A stretch of DNA of 39,642 bases from assembly GCF_021732705.1 (NCBI RefSeq), contig NZ_JAKFUM010000020.1, positions 1 to 39,642 on the forward strand. The letters run 5' to 3'. Below the pieces are notes generated by a model. That model was not told the DNA's origin and made no database searches. It saw only the letters and a program-made list of their open reading frames with translations. Shown piece after piece: positions 9,738 to 18,645 of this stretch. A program made the translations under genes and the position numbers. The DNA is from Nevskia sp. Lineage in GTDB: Bacteria > Pseudomonadota > Gammaproteobacteria > Nevskiales > Nevskiaceae. Numbering within the stretch: the stretch's first letter is position 1; every line of letters starts with the position of its first letter.

Positions 9738-11195
9738 ATGAACGCATATCAGGTGGTCATCATCGGCAGCGGCTTCGGCGGGCAGTGCGCCGCAATCCGG
9801 CTGCTCGAACAGGGCATCCACGATTTCCGGATCCTCGAACGCCGCGCGTTCATGGGCGGTACCTGGTGCCAGAACAGCTATCCAGGTGCGGCGGTGGACG
9901 TGCAGTCGCCGCTGTACTCGATCTCGTCCGAGCCGTACCGCTGGTCGCAGATGTTCGCGGAGCAGTCGGAACTCGAGCGCTACACGAACGAGGTGATCGA
10001 CAAGCACGGCCTGCGCGACAAGACCACGACCGGCGCGAATGTCGAGCAGGTGCGCTGGGACGATGCGCGCAAGGTCTGGATCATCGAGACCACCGGCAGC
10101 GGCACGTTCGAGGCGCAGATCCTGATCAACGCGTCCGGCCCGCTGAGCACGCCGGTGATCCCGAACTTCCCCGGCCGCGACACGTTCGCCGGCAAGTCCT
10201 TTCACACCAACGCCTGGGATCACGCCTACGACTACCGCGGCAAGCGCGTGGCGATCATCGGCAGCGGCGCGAGTGCTGCGCAGGTGATTCCGGCGATCGC
10301 CGACAAGGTCGGCGCGCTGCATGTATTCCAGCGCACGCCGCACTGGGTGCTGCCGCGCCCGGATCGCAAGTTCTCGCCGTTCGAGCGCCGCCTGCTCGGC
10401 ATCAGGCCGCTGTACAAGGCGCTGCGCTGGGCGATCTACTGGGGTCTCGAAACGCGCGTCGTCGGTTTCAAGTATTCCAAGCGCGCGCTGAACCTGTTCG
10501 CGCAGCGCGTCGCCGAGAAGAATCTTGAAAAGCAGGTGCCGGATCCGGTGCTGCGCCGGAAGCTGACGCCGGATTTCACCATCGGCTGCAAGCGCATCAT
10601 CCTGTCGAGCACGCTGTATCCGGCGCTGGTGCGGCCGAACGTCACGGTGCATGACAAGACGCAGGGCATCGCCCGTATCAACGAGCGCGGCATCCTGACG
10701 CAGGACGGGCAGCAGGTCGATGTCGACCTGATCGTCTGGTCCACCGGCTACGACGCCACCGATGGCGTGATCTCGTATCCGGTGATCGGCAAGGGCGGCA
10801 CGCCGCTGGCCGAGGTCTGGAAGGAATACCCGCGCGCCTATCTCGGCACCGCGATTCCCGGCTTCCCGAACCTGTTCGTGGTCACCGGCCCGAACACCGG
10901 CATCGGCCATACCTCGGCGATCTTCGTCATCGAATCGCAGATGAACTACATCGTCGACAGCCTGAAGCGGCTCGCGAAGTCCGGGGCGAAGTCGATCGAG
11001 GTGACGCCGGAAGCCGAAGCGGCCTACACCGGGATGATCCACTCGGAAATGGAGAAGACGGTCTGGAAGTCCGGCGGCTGCACGAGCTGGTACCAGAGCA
11101 AGAGCGGCCACGTGATCGCGATGTTCCCGGGCTTCAGCTTCACCTATCGCCGGCTGGCCAGCCGCTTCCAGCCGCAGCACCACGTGTTCGCCTGA
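9738..11195 (+). CDS. Flavin-containing Baeyer-Villiger monooxygenase
   Basis: The 485-residue enzyme has an FAD-binding GxGxxG near residue 10 (VVIIGSGFGG), the Baeyer-Villiger fingerprint FAGKSFHTNAWD (pattern FxGxxxHxxxW), and a second, NADPH-binding Rossmann motif (VAIIGSGASAAQ). Such enzymes use NADPH and oxygen to insert an oxygen atom beside a ketone, giving an ester or lactone; the substrate is unknown. I chose the ATG at 9738 (NAYQVVIIG) because an earlier in-frame ATG at 9678 lies within the promoter/operator region. It is first in an operon with a dehydrogenase, a hydrolase and a DUF2505 protein, and is divergent from the TetR gene. Confidence 0.9.
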   Translation: MNAYQVVIIGSGFGGQCAAIRLLEQGIHDFRILERRAFMGGTWCQNSYPGAAVDVQSPLYSISSEPYRWSQMFAEQSELERYTNEVIDKHGLRDKTTTGANVEQVRWDDARKVWIIETTGSGTFEAQILINASGPLSTPVIPNFPGRDTFAGKSFHTNAWDHAYDYRGKRVAIIGSGASAAQVIPAIADKVGALHVFQRTPHWVLPRPDRKFSPFERRLLGIRPLYKALRWAIYWGLETRVVGFKYSKRALNLFAQRVAEKNLEKQVPDPVLRRKLTPDFTIGCKRIILSSTLYPALVRPNVTVHDKTQGIARINERGILTQDGQQVDVDLIVWSTGYDATDGVISYPVIGKGGTPLAEVWKEYPRAYLGTAIPGFPNLFVVTGPNTGIGHTSAIFVIESQMNYIVDSLKRLAKSGAKSIEVTPEAEAAYTGMIHSEMEKTVWKSGGCTSWYQSKSGHVIAMFPGFSFTYRRLASRFQPQHHVFA

Positions 11196-11205
11196 GCCAC
11201 GCGCG

Positions 11206-12060
11206 ATGAAGCACTTCCGCAACAAGATCGTGGTGATCACCGGCGCCGGTTCCGGCATGGGCCGCGCGTATGCCCTCGAATTCGCGGCACTCGGCGCGCA
11301 CCTGGCACTGAACGATTACGACGCAAAGGGATTGGCCGAAACCGTCGATCTCGTCAGCGCGCAATCGCCGCAGGTACGCCTGCACAGTGCCGCGTTCGAC
11401 GTGTCCGATCGCGCGGCCGCGTTCGCTTTCGCCGAGGCCGTGCAGCGCGCGCTCGGCAATGCCCACGTGATCATCAACAACGCCGGCATCGAAGGGGCAT
11501 CGAAGCCGGTGTGGGCGACGCCGATCGACGCCTACGAGCGCGTCATGCGGATCAACTTCTTCGGCGTCGTGCACGGCACGCAGGCCTTCCTCCCGCAGCT
11601 GCTCGCGAATGGCGAAGGCGCGGTGGTCAACGTGTCGAGCATCTTCGGGCTGATCGGCCCGCCGAACCACTCGGACTACAGCGCCGCGAAGTTCGCTGTG
11701 CGCGGCTTCACCGAAGCGCTGATGGTGGAACTGCACGACAGCCCTATCAGCGTGCATCTGGTCCATCCGGGCGGCATCGCCACCAACATCGCACGCGCCG
11801 AGGGCTCGAAGGACTTCGCGCGGAAGTACCTGTCGACACCGCCGCAGGCGATCGTCCGCCACGTCATCCGCTGCATCGGCCGGCGCCAGCCGAAGATCGT
11901 CTTCGGACGCGATTCGTTGAAGACCTGGCTCGGCGCCAATCTGGTGCCGCTGCGCCTGCTGAACCCGATCATCTGGCGCGACATGAAAGGCGTCATCGAC
12001 CGCAGCGATTACCCGGCGACGAAAGCCGCCGCCCAGCCGCGCCGGGAGCGCACCGCATGA
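11206..12060 (+). CDS. Short-chain dehydrogenase/reductase (SDR)
   Basis: A 284-residue classical SDR. The NAD(P)-binding motif TGAGSGMGRA is near residue 13, the structural NNAG near residue 90, and the catalytic Ser (VVNVSSIFG) and YSAAK (Tyr and Lys) follow at about 145-165. ALNDYDAKG after beta-2 suggests NAD preference, but this is weak. It follows the monooxygenase by 10 bases, and its TGA overlaps the ATG of the hydrolase. In a Baeyer-Villiger pathway it could oxidise the starting alcohol to a ketone or the released alcohol further; which is not shown by the sequence. Confidence 0.9.
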   Translation: MKHFRNKIVVITGAGSGMGRAYALEFAALGAHLALNDYDAKGLAETVDLVSAQSPQVRLHSAAFDVSDRAAAFAFAEAVQRALGNAHVIINNAGIEGASKPVWATPIDAYERVMRINFFGVVHGTQAFLPQLLANGEGAVVNVSSIFGLIGPPNHSDYSAAKFAVRGFTEALMVELHDSPISVHLVHPGGIATNIARAEGSKDFARKYLSTPPQAIVRHVIRCIGRRQPKIVFGRDSLKTWLGANLVPLRLLNPIIWRDMKGVIDRSDYPATKAAAQPRRERTA

Positions 12061-12998
12061 AGACCGTTCTCAAGGTCCTGGCCGCGGGTCTGCTGATCGC
12101 GGGCGCCGGCGTTGCCGCGACCTCGCCGCGCGTCGGCGAGTGGATCTATCACGACGGCGGACAGCTCGAAGCCCGGCTCTACGGTCTGCACAGCGAGACC
12201 GTCGACATTGGCGAGATGTCACTCGCGATCTACCGCGGCGGTGCCGGCGAAGGCCGCGAAACGCTGGTGATGCTGCACGGCTACAGCGCCGACCGTCAGG
12301 TCTGGCCGCGCTTCGCGAAGCATCTGATCGACCGCTACGACATCGTCATTCCGGACCTCGCCGGTCATGGCGATTCGCCGTTCGTCAGCGGCATCGACTA
12401 CGGCGCACCGGCGCAGGGCGAGCGCGTGATCGCGCTGCTTGATGCGCTGAAGATCGAGCGCGCGCACGTCATCGGCAATTCGATGGGCGGCTTCATCGCG
12501 GCGCATCTGGCGCTGCGCCATCCGGATCGCATCCTGAGCGCGACGCTGATCGATCCCGCCGGCGTGCTGGCGCCGACGCCGAGCGAGGCCGACCGCCTGA
12601 TCGAGGCCGGCCAGAACCCGTTCGAAGTGCAGGATCGCGCCGCCTTCGACCGCTTCTATCCGATGACGATGCACCGCGCGCCGTGGCTGCCGGAATCGGT
12701 GCTGGCCGCCGTGGCGCAGCGCTACATCGACCGCCGCGCAGCGCTGGCCGAGATCAAGCGCGGCTTCTATCACCGCGACATGCTCGACACCCGGCTCGGC
12801 GAGATCCGCGTGCCGGTGCTGCTGCTGTGGGGCCGCGAGGATCGCTTGCTCGATGTCAGCACGGCACCAATCTGGGCCGCCGGCATTCCGGGCGCGGAAG
12901 TCGAGATCTTCGATGGCGTCGGCCACATGCCGATGGTCGAAATTCCCGAAGCCGCGGCGGCCCGCGTCGCCACCTTCCTGTCCAAGCCGCGCACCTGA
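12057..12998 (+). CDS. Alpha/beta hydrolase, membrane-anchored or exported
   Basis: The 313-residue protein has an N-terminal hydrophobic segment (residues ~4-22, VLKVLAAGLLIAGAGVAA), the oxyanion-hole motif LHGYSAD (~74-80), the nucleophile elbow GNSMGG (Ser142), an acid in WGREDRLLD and a catalytic His in GVGHMP. All triad members are present. The ATGA overlap with the dehydrogenase stop implies translational coupling. It is well placed to cleave the ester or lactone made by the monooxygenase. The N-terminal segment suggests activity at or outside the inner membrane, which would be odd for a partner of a cytoplasmic NADPH enzyme, unless it is only an anchor. Confidence 0.88.
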   Translation: MKTVLKVLAAGLLIAGAGVAATSPRVGEWIYHDGGQLEARLYGLHSETVDIGEMSLAIYRGGAGEGRETLVMLHGYSADRQVWPRFAKHLIDRYDIVIPDLAGHGDSPFVSGIDYGAPAQGERVIALLDALKIERAHVIGNSMGGFIAAHLALRHPDRILSATLIDPAGVLAPTPSEADRLIEAGQNPFEVQDRAAFDRFYPMTMHRAPWLPESVLAAVAQRYIDRRAALAEIKRGFYHRDMLDTRLGEIRVPVLLLWGREDRLLDVSTAPIWAAGIPGAEVEIFDGVGHMPMVEIPEAAAARVATFLSKPRT

Positions 12999-13026
12999 GT
13001 CGCGGCCACCTGCGAGGAGTCATCCG

Positions 13027-13527
13027 ATGGAATTCACTGCCGAACACATCCTGCGCGCACCGCTCGACAAGGTGCTGACGATGTACAGCGATCCGGCGTA
13101 CGCGCCGCGCAAGTATCAGGAACTGGGCCTGCGCGACATCGAAGTCGTCCGCACGTCGAAGGACGACGGCCGCTTCGAGATCGCAGTGCGCTTCAAGCGC
13201 AAGGCCAGCATCGAGGTGCCGAAGATGGCGCAGAAGTTCGTCGGCGGCAGCGAATGGCTGCAGGCCCAGCAGACCGACACCTGGGACCTCAAGGCCCGCA
13301 CCGGCCGGCTCGATGTCGTCATCGACGCGTTCAAGGGCTTCGCCACGATCCGCTGCGACATGAAGCTCGAGGCCCATCCGGAAGGCGCGATCAACCGCAT
13401 GCGCTGGACCATCGAATGCGCCGTGCCGCTGATCGGCGGCACGCTCGCCAAGTTCCTCGCACAGGACATCCAGAGCAAGACCGCCGAAGACGGCGCGCTG
13501 GCCAACCGGCTGCTGGCCGGCTACTGA
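13027..13527 (+). CDS. DUF2505 family protein
   Basis: A 166-residue protein without signal or membrane helix, read from ATG 13027 with a clear ribosome binding site (GAGGAG). It opens with FTAEHILRAPLDKVLTMYSD and continues with CAVPLIGGTLAKFLAQDI, consistent with DUF2505, which has a START/polyketide-cyclase-like lipid-binding fold in related proteins. A role in binding a hydrophobic intermediate of the upstream pathway is inference from operon position. The ribosome binding region (13014-13025) shows a 12-base match, one G-U pair included, to the candidate small RNA at 1125-1239. Confidence 0.75.
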   Translation: MEFTAEHILRAPLDKVLTMYSDPAYAPRKYQELGLRDIEVVRTSKDDGRFEIAVRFKRKASIEVPKMAQKFVGGSEWLQAQQTDTWDLKARTGRLDVVIDAFKGFATIRCDMKLEAHPEGAINRMRWTIECAVPLIGGTLAKFLAQDIQSKTAEDGALANRLLAGY

Positions 13528-13549
13528 CGCCGCGCGCCGGTGGCCGGCG

Positions 13550-15862
13550 CTACTTGCCCTTCCAGACCGGCGCCCGCTTCTCCATGAAGGCCTGACCGCC
13601 TTCGCGGGCGTCGGCCGTGCCCATCAGGCGGGCACCGGCTTCCATGCTGAGACGAGACAGCTCGGCGTCGGTGACGTCGACACCGAGCTTCAGCAGCTTC
13701 AGGCTTTCGGCGATCGCGAGCGGCGCATTGGCGGCGATGCGCTGGCCGAGCGCGACCGCGGTATCGATCACCTGATCCGCCGGCGCCAGCGCGTTGACCA
13801 CGCCGTGGCGATGCAGCAGTTCCGCCGCCATCGGCTCGCCGGTCAGCACCGCCTGCGCTGCCAGATTGCGCGGCAGCGCGCGCGGCAGGCGCGCCACGCC
13901 ACCGGCAGCGGCGATGATGCCGCGCTTCACTTCCGGCAGGCCGAACTGGCTGTCGTCCGCAGCCACGATCAGTTCGCTGGCCAGCGCCAGTTCGAAGCCG
14001 CCGCCCAGCGCCTGGCCTCTGACGGCCGCGATCCACGGCTTGCTGCGCACGGCATTCACGTAGCCGGCAAAGCCGCCTTCGATGGTCATCAGCTCCTGCA
14101 ACGCGCGCGGGTTCGACAGTGACGACAGATCCAGCCCGGCGCAGAACACTTCCGGCCGGGACGAGGCCAGCACCACGACGCGGATCGTCGGATCGGCCTC
14201 GGTCAGCCTGATGATCTCGGCCAGCGCGCGCGCCAGACGGGCGTTGACCGAGTTCATCCGCAGCGGGCGGTTCAAGGTGACCACCGCGACGAAACCATCG
14301 CGCCGTTCAAGCAGCACCGGGCTGCCGGGCGCACCGACCGGCGGCAGCAGCGCAGCCTCGAACGTCCACTGCATCTGGCCGTTGACCAGCGCGATGTGGC
14401 CGGCCAGCCCGATCGGTTCGCGCTCGCCGTTGATCAGCAGCGCCTGTCCGCGATAGTCGTGCGGATGCAGCGCCGCAACCGTGCGGGCGCCGTCCGGCGT
14501 GCGGGCCACGATCGTCGCCAGCTGCGGGTCGCCGCTGCCATCGTGCTTGACCAGATAGGTCTCGACCGTCGCCGGGCCTTCGTAGCTCTCCAGCAGGGTG
14601 ATCGCCGGCACGCTGGCACGGCGGGCCGCGACGACCTCGTTCAGCTCGACGTTGGTCGGCACAGCCTTCGGCGGCTGGCGCAGCAGCACGGCCGCATGAT
14701 GCTTGGTGACATAACCGCCGTTGCCGTACAGCAGGCCGGTGTTGGCCGCGCCTTCGCGGATCACCCGGGTCATCGCGGTGATCGCATGGCTCATGAAGTC
14801 GCCGAGCGGGCCGCCGAAGAAGCTCAGGCCGCCGGTGACGCTCGGCGCCACGCCCTCGCGCAGGCCGCCAATGGCCTGCAGCGCCAGCTTCGGGATGCAC
14901 GGGAAGCAGGAATAGATTTCGGCGGCATCTATCTGCTGCGCGGTGATGCCGTTGGCCTTCAGGGTTTCGGTCAGCGCCAGCGCCATCGGCAGGCATTCGG
15001 CGTAGCCCGGGCGCGACAGGAAGTCGTCGATGTCCGACGCCCCGGCGCCGGAGCCGACGTAAACCAGCCGCGATTCCGGCACGCCGGCCGCGAGCGCCGC
15101 GCCGCGCGAGGTGACGATGAACGCCGCGCCCTGATTGACGTACAGCTGCGCGACCATGCGCTTCAGGTACGGGTAGCTGATCGGCCGGTTCTTCGACGAC
15201 GCCGTGGCGATTGCCGATGCGTCATGGCCGGCACGATCCCAGGCGTAGGCGTTGCCCGCCGCCACCGCCGCGTATTGCGACCACAGCGCCGCCGATTCCG
15301 CCGTCGACGCGTCCGCGGTCTGGCCGTGGGCCGCACGCAGCGCGTTCTCGTACAGCGTGTAGACCTCGGTCGGGTCCTTCAGGCCGTACTTCGACGCCAG
15401 CTTGGTGACGTACGACGAGCCGTCGATCAGCGGCGCCGCCTTGCCGCCCGGGGTCCAGCCATCCGGCGACTTGCGCTGCGACGCCGCCGCCCGCAGCGAA
15501 CCGAACGCTTCCGCGCCGCAGATCATCGCCGCGACCGATTTCCCGGCGGCGATTTCGACCGCTGCCTGCATCAGGTAACGCACCGGCGAATCGCCGCTGA
15601 TGCCTTCCGTCGGCACCACGGTCGGCGCGATGCCGAGCGTGCTCGACACCAGCGCCGGCAGGTCGTTGTACGGCCAGGTGAGCTGCGGCACGACATACAG
15701 CCGATCGACCTGGGCCAGCCAGCCGCCGCCGGCATCGGTATCTGCGGCGCGGGCAGCCACCTCGATCAGGCGCAGCGGTTCCAGGCCGGACTGGCCCTTT
15801 TCCGGGCGATCGGTAATGTCGCCAACACCGATGATGACGGGCAGCAGATCGAGATTTTCCAT
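13550..15862 (-). CDS. Thiolase-like protein (TLP1 type) fused to enoyl-CoA hydratase
   Basis: 770 residues with two parts. Residues ~1-490 follow the SCP2/TLP1 thiolase-like fold, including the extra C-terminal domain (VPAITLLESYEGPATVETYL). Thiolase catalytic residues appear lost: the nucleophile region reads ISGDSPVRYL with no Cys, the usual NEAF region reads AEIYSCFPC, the GHP motif reads GGPLG and the last motif reads GNGGYV. Residues ~505-770 are a crotonase: FCAGLDL oxyanion hole, ALGGGFELA and FGLPEVKRG supply both catalytic Glu residues of hydratases. So the hydratase half looks active and the thiolase half does not look like a classical thiolase; it may act as a CoA-ester binding or aldolase-like module. 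It is divergent from the TonB receptor gene. Confidence 0.85.
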   Translation of the reverse strand: MENLDLLPVIIGVGDITDRPEKGQSGLEPLRLIEVAARAADTDAGGGWLAQVDRLYVVPQLTWPYNDLPALVSSTLGIAPTVVPTEGISGDSPVRYLMQAAVEIAAGKSVAAMICGAEAFGSLRAAASQRKSPDGWTPGGKAAPLIDGSSYVTKLASKYGLKDPTEVYTLYENALRAAHGQTADASTAESAALWSQYAAVAAGNAYAWDRAGHDASAIATASSKNRPISYPYLKRMVAQLYVNQGAAFIVTSRGAALAAGVPESRLVYVGSGAGASDIDDFLSRPGYAECLPMALALTETLKANGITAQQIDAAEIYSCFPCIPKLALQAIGGLREGVAPSVTGGLSFFGGPLGDFMSHAITAMTRVIREGAANTGLLYGNGGYVTKHHAAVLLRQPPKAVPTNVELNEVVAARRASVPAITLLESYEGPATVETYLVKHDGSGDPQLATIVARTPDGARTVAALHPHDYRGQALLINGEREPIGLAGHIALVNGQMQWTFEAALLPPVGAPGSPVLLERRDGFVAVVTLNRPLRMNSVNARLARALAEIIRLTEADPTIRVVVLASSRPEVFCAGLDLSSLSNPRALQELMTIEGGFAGYVNAVRSKPWIAAVRGQALGGGFELALASELIVAADDSQFGLPEVKRGIIAAAGGVARLPRALPRNLAAQAVLTGEPMAAELLHRHGVVNALAPADQVIDTAVALGQRIAANAPLAIAESLKLLKLGVDVTDAELSRLSMEAGARLMGTADAREGGQAFMEKRAPVWKGK

Positions 15863-16054
15863 GTTTGCGGGCAGTGTCGGCCGATGGGAACGATATGCGG
15901 ATGATGCCGAAGGTGCCTACGGTAAGTCTGGTGACCGTATCTCGCGCGCTGATGACCGACATCCGCGGCGCTCGCATAGCCGTGGTCCGGTGCGATGTGT
16001 CGCTGCGTTGGCTCTGCACGCGCGCCGCGGGGACTGTCGCCGACGATTCAACAC

Positions 16055-16078
16055 CGATATATAGTTGGATATATATCG
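16055..16078. promoter_or_regulatory. Candidate operator: perfect 9-bp inverted repeat before the TonB receptor
   Basis: CGATATATA and TATATATCG are separated by six bases. It lies 27 bases before the receptor start codon in the 242-base gap shared with the fusion gene. The position fits repression of the receptor; the binding protein is unknown. Confidence 0.5.
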
Positions 16079-16104
16079 ATCGAACAACGTCGAAGGAAAA
16101 CCCG

Positions 16105-18522
16105 ATGTCTGCCAAATCCGTACTCGTCGCGCTGTCGGTGAGCCTGACCGTGCTGCCCGCTACTGCGGAGCCAGTTTCCCCGCCGCCCGAGTCCGTTGCC
16201 GAATCCGCAACACCGACGGCGAACGACGGCAAGAACGAAAAGGACGCGGTCACGCTGGGCGAGGTCATCGTCACCGCTCGCCGCCGCGAGGAGAATCTGC
16301 AAGCGGTGCCAGCTGCGGTGTCGGTGATCGGTGGCAGTCTGCTCGACAGCACTTACACGGTGAACATCCAGTCGCTGAGCCAGCTGGTGCCGACGCTGTA
16401 CTACAACTCGGCAAACCCGCGGAACACCGCCTACACGATCCGCGGCCTCGGTTCGAACACGCTGTCGGTCAGTGCCGCCAATGACGGCATCGAACCCGGC
16501 GTCGGCTTCTACGTCGATCAGGTCTATCACGGCCGACCGGCGACGGCCTCGTTCGATTTCACCGACATCGAGCGGATCGAGGTGCTTCGGGGTCCGCAGG
16601 GCACGCTGTTCGGCAAGAACACCACGGCCGGCGCCATCCACATCATCAGCCGTCAGCCGACGTTCACGCCGGAAGCGAACGGCGAGGTCTCGTTCGGTGA
16701 GTTCAACTTCTTCCAGGCCAAGGGAGGATTTTCTGGTCCGGTGATCGATGACCTTGTCGCGGCGCGCGTATCCGGTCAGTTCACCCGCCGCGACGGCTTG
16801 ATCGAGAACGTCGTCACTGGTGACGATCTGAATGCGCTGAACAATTTCGCGCTGCGGGGACAGTTGCTGTTCCGGCCGACCGAGGACCTCAGCCTCAGGC
16901 TGATCGCCGATGTCTCTGATCAGGAAGCCGCCTGCTGCACCCAGACCTTCCTGCGCGTGGGCCAGAGCCGTCGCAGTGCTGCGCGCCAGTTCCCGGCACT
17001 GGCGGCCGGGCTGGGCTACGAACCGCCCAGCCGCAACGTCTATGACCGGCTGACCGATATCGACGCCGATCTGCAGATCGACACGCAGGACGGCGGCGCC
17101 TCGCTGATCGCCGAATGGAATCTGGGCCGGCACACGCTGACCTCGGTCAGCGCCTGGCGCTACTGGGATTGGAATGTCGCCAATGACCGCGACTTCATCG
17201 GCGTGCCGATCCAGACCTTGCAGCGAATTCCGTCTCGCCAGGATCAGTACAGCCAGGAACTTCGCGTCGCCACCGACGGCAGCGGGCCGCTGAACTACGT
17301 CGGCGGACTCTATTTCTACACGCAGGCGATCGGCGGCCAGCCGACCAGCATCTACGGCCCAGAAGGCGCGTACTGGCTGCTCAATCAGGCGAACTTCTCG
17401 GCGCCGATCCCGCGCAACCTGCTCGATGGCTATGGCCAGATCGGCGAGTCGAAGTTCGACATCAAGAGCTACGCAGCCTTTGGCGAAACCAGCTATGCAA
17501 TCATCCCGCGCGTGACCGGCACGCTGGGCCTGCGCTACACGTTCGAGGAAAAGAACGGACGTTATGCAACACGCGTGTTCGGCGGCCCGGATCTGAGCCA
17601 GTACGATGCTGCCACGGCCGCGGAGCTGCGGCGTGCACAACTGTCGATCCTGCGGCCGCAGGCCTACACGGCGTCCAACAGTGGCGGAAACCTGTCCGGC
17701 CGCGCCAATCTCGGTTACGCCGTGACCGATGACCTGCTCACGTACGCGAGCTACGCCTACGGCTTCAAGTCCGGCGGGCTGAACCAGTCCGGCCTGCCGC
17801 TCGATGCCCAGAACCAGCCTGCACTGGCGACAGCGGTGATCCGCGACGAGAAGAACGCGACGATCGAACTCGGCGTGAAATCCACACTGTTCGACGGCCG
17901 TGCCACGGTCAATCTCGCCGCCTACCGCTCGGTGGTCGAGGACTATCAGGCCAACATCGTCTCTAATCTGGAAACCGCGGCCTTGCGCTCGTACCCCGCC
18001 AACGTGCCGGAAGTGCGCGTGCAGGGTGTCGAGGCCGACATCGCCGCCGTGCTGTTCAAGGGCCTGCAGCTGCGCGCATCGGTGGCGTACGCGGATGGCG
18101 AGAATACCGACTATCCGAACGGCCCCTGCCCGCTCGAAGTGCAGACCGCGGCGACCGTGGCCTGCAATCTGACCGGCGTGGCACTGGCCGGCTTGTCGAA
18201 GTGGGTCGGCACGATCGGCTTCGACTACACGCGGCCGGTCGGCCCCGGTGCCGCGGTGCTGCACGTCGACTCGATCTCGCGCACCGGCTACAACAGCGAT
18301 ACCTCGGCCTCGCAGTTCACCGAGATCAGCGGCTACACCGTGGTCAACGCAAGCGTCGGCTATCGCTTTCGGACTGGCTGGGAATTCGCCGTGTTCGCCC
18401 GCAACTTGTTCGATCGCGATTACCTCACTGCATTGACGATCCAAGCCGGCAACTCCGGTCTGATCCTCGGCCAGCCCGGTGATCCCCGCGTGGTGGGTTT
18501 GACCGTTCGCATCGGGTTCTGA
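16105..18522 (+). CDS. TonB-dependent outer-membrane receptor
   Basis: An 805-residue precursor. Residues 1-21 form a signal peptide (VLVALSVSLTVLPATAEP). A TonB box-like EVIVTARRREENLQAVP follows at ~53-70, then the plug domain with IERIEVLRGPQGTLFGKNTT. The rest is beta-barrel, ending in the terminal strand VVGLTVRIGF with C-terminal Phe, as needed for outer-membrane assembly. Start ATG 16105 is preceded by AAGGA. These receptors import iron complexes or large hydrophobic or carbohydrate molecules using TonB energy. The form LRGPQGTLFGKNTTAGAI is common in receptors of sphingomonads and hydrophobic-compound degraders, but the substrate cannot be read from sequence. The divergent CoA-enzyme fusion suggests a link to lipid- or sterol-like uptake. 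Confidence 0.92.
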   Translation: MSAKSVLVALSVSLTVLPATAEPVSPPPESVAESATPTANDGKNEKDAVTLGEVIVTARRREENLQAVPAAVSVIGGSLLDSTYTVNIQSLSQLVPTLYYNSANPRNTAYTIRGLGSNTLSVSAANDGIEPGVGFYVDQVYHGRPATASFDFTDIERIEVLRGPQGTLFGKNTTAGAIHIISRQPTFTPEANGEVSFGEFNFFQAKGGFSGPVIDDLVAARVSGQFTRRDGLIENVVTGDDLNALNNFALRGQLLFRPTEDLSLRLIADVSDQEAACCTQTFLRVGQSRRSAARQFPALAAGLGYEPPSRNVYDRLTDIDADLQIDTQDGGASLIAEWNLGRHTLTSVSAWRYWDWNVANDRDFIGVPIQTLQRIPSRQDQYSQELRVATDGSGPLNYVGGLYFYTQAIGGQPTSIYGPEGAYWLLNQANFSAPIPRNLLDGYGQIGESKFDIKSYAAFGETSYAIIPRVTGTLGLRYTFEEKNGRYATRVFGGPDLSQYDAATAAELRRAQLSILRPQAYTASNSGGNLSGRANLGYAVTDDLLTYASYAYGFKSGGLNQSGLPLDAQNQPALATAVIRDEKNATIELGVKSTLFDGRATVNLAAYRSVVEDYQANIVSNLETAALRSYPANVPEVRVQGVEADIAAVLFKGLQLRASVAYADGENTDYPNGPCPLEVQTAATVACNLTGVALAGLSKWVGTIGFDYTRPVGPGAAVLHVDSISRTGYNSDTSASQFTEISGYTVVNASVGYRFRTGWEFAVFARNLFDRDYLTALTIQAGNSGLILGQPGDPRVVGLTVRIGF

Positions 18523-18645
18523 AATCGACGATCGATAGCCGCGCACGGGGTCGGAGCACATCGCCGAGGGTCGATGCAGCGCGACTTGCTAAGGTGGCCG
18601 GGTCATTCACGCGCTGCACGCGATGGTCGCCGACCCGGAGAACCC

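Noticed and set aside
14396-15904. 502-codon frame antisense to the thiolase-like fusion
   Set aside because: Shadow of the fusion gene; low-complexity Arg/Ala composition.
16048-18561. 837-codon open frame antisense to the TonB receptor
   Set aside because: The receptor on the plus strand has clear signal, plug and C-terminal Phe; the antisense frame shows no domain.
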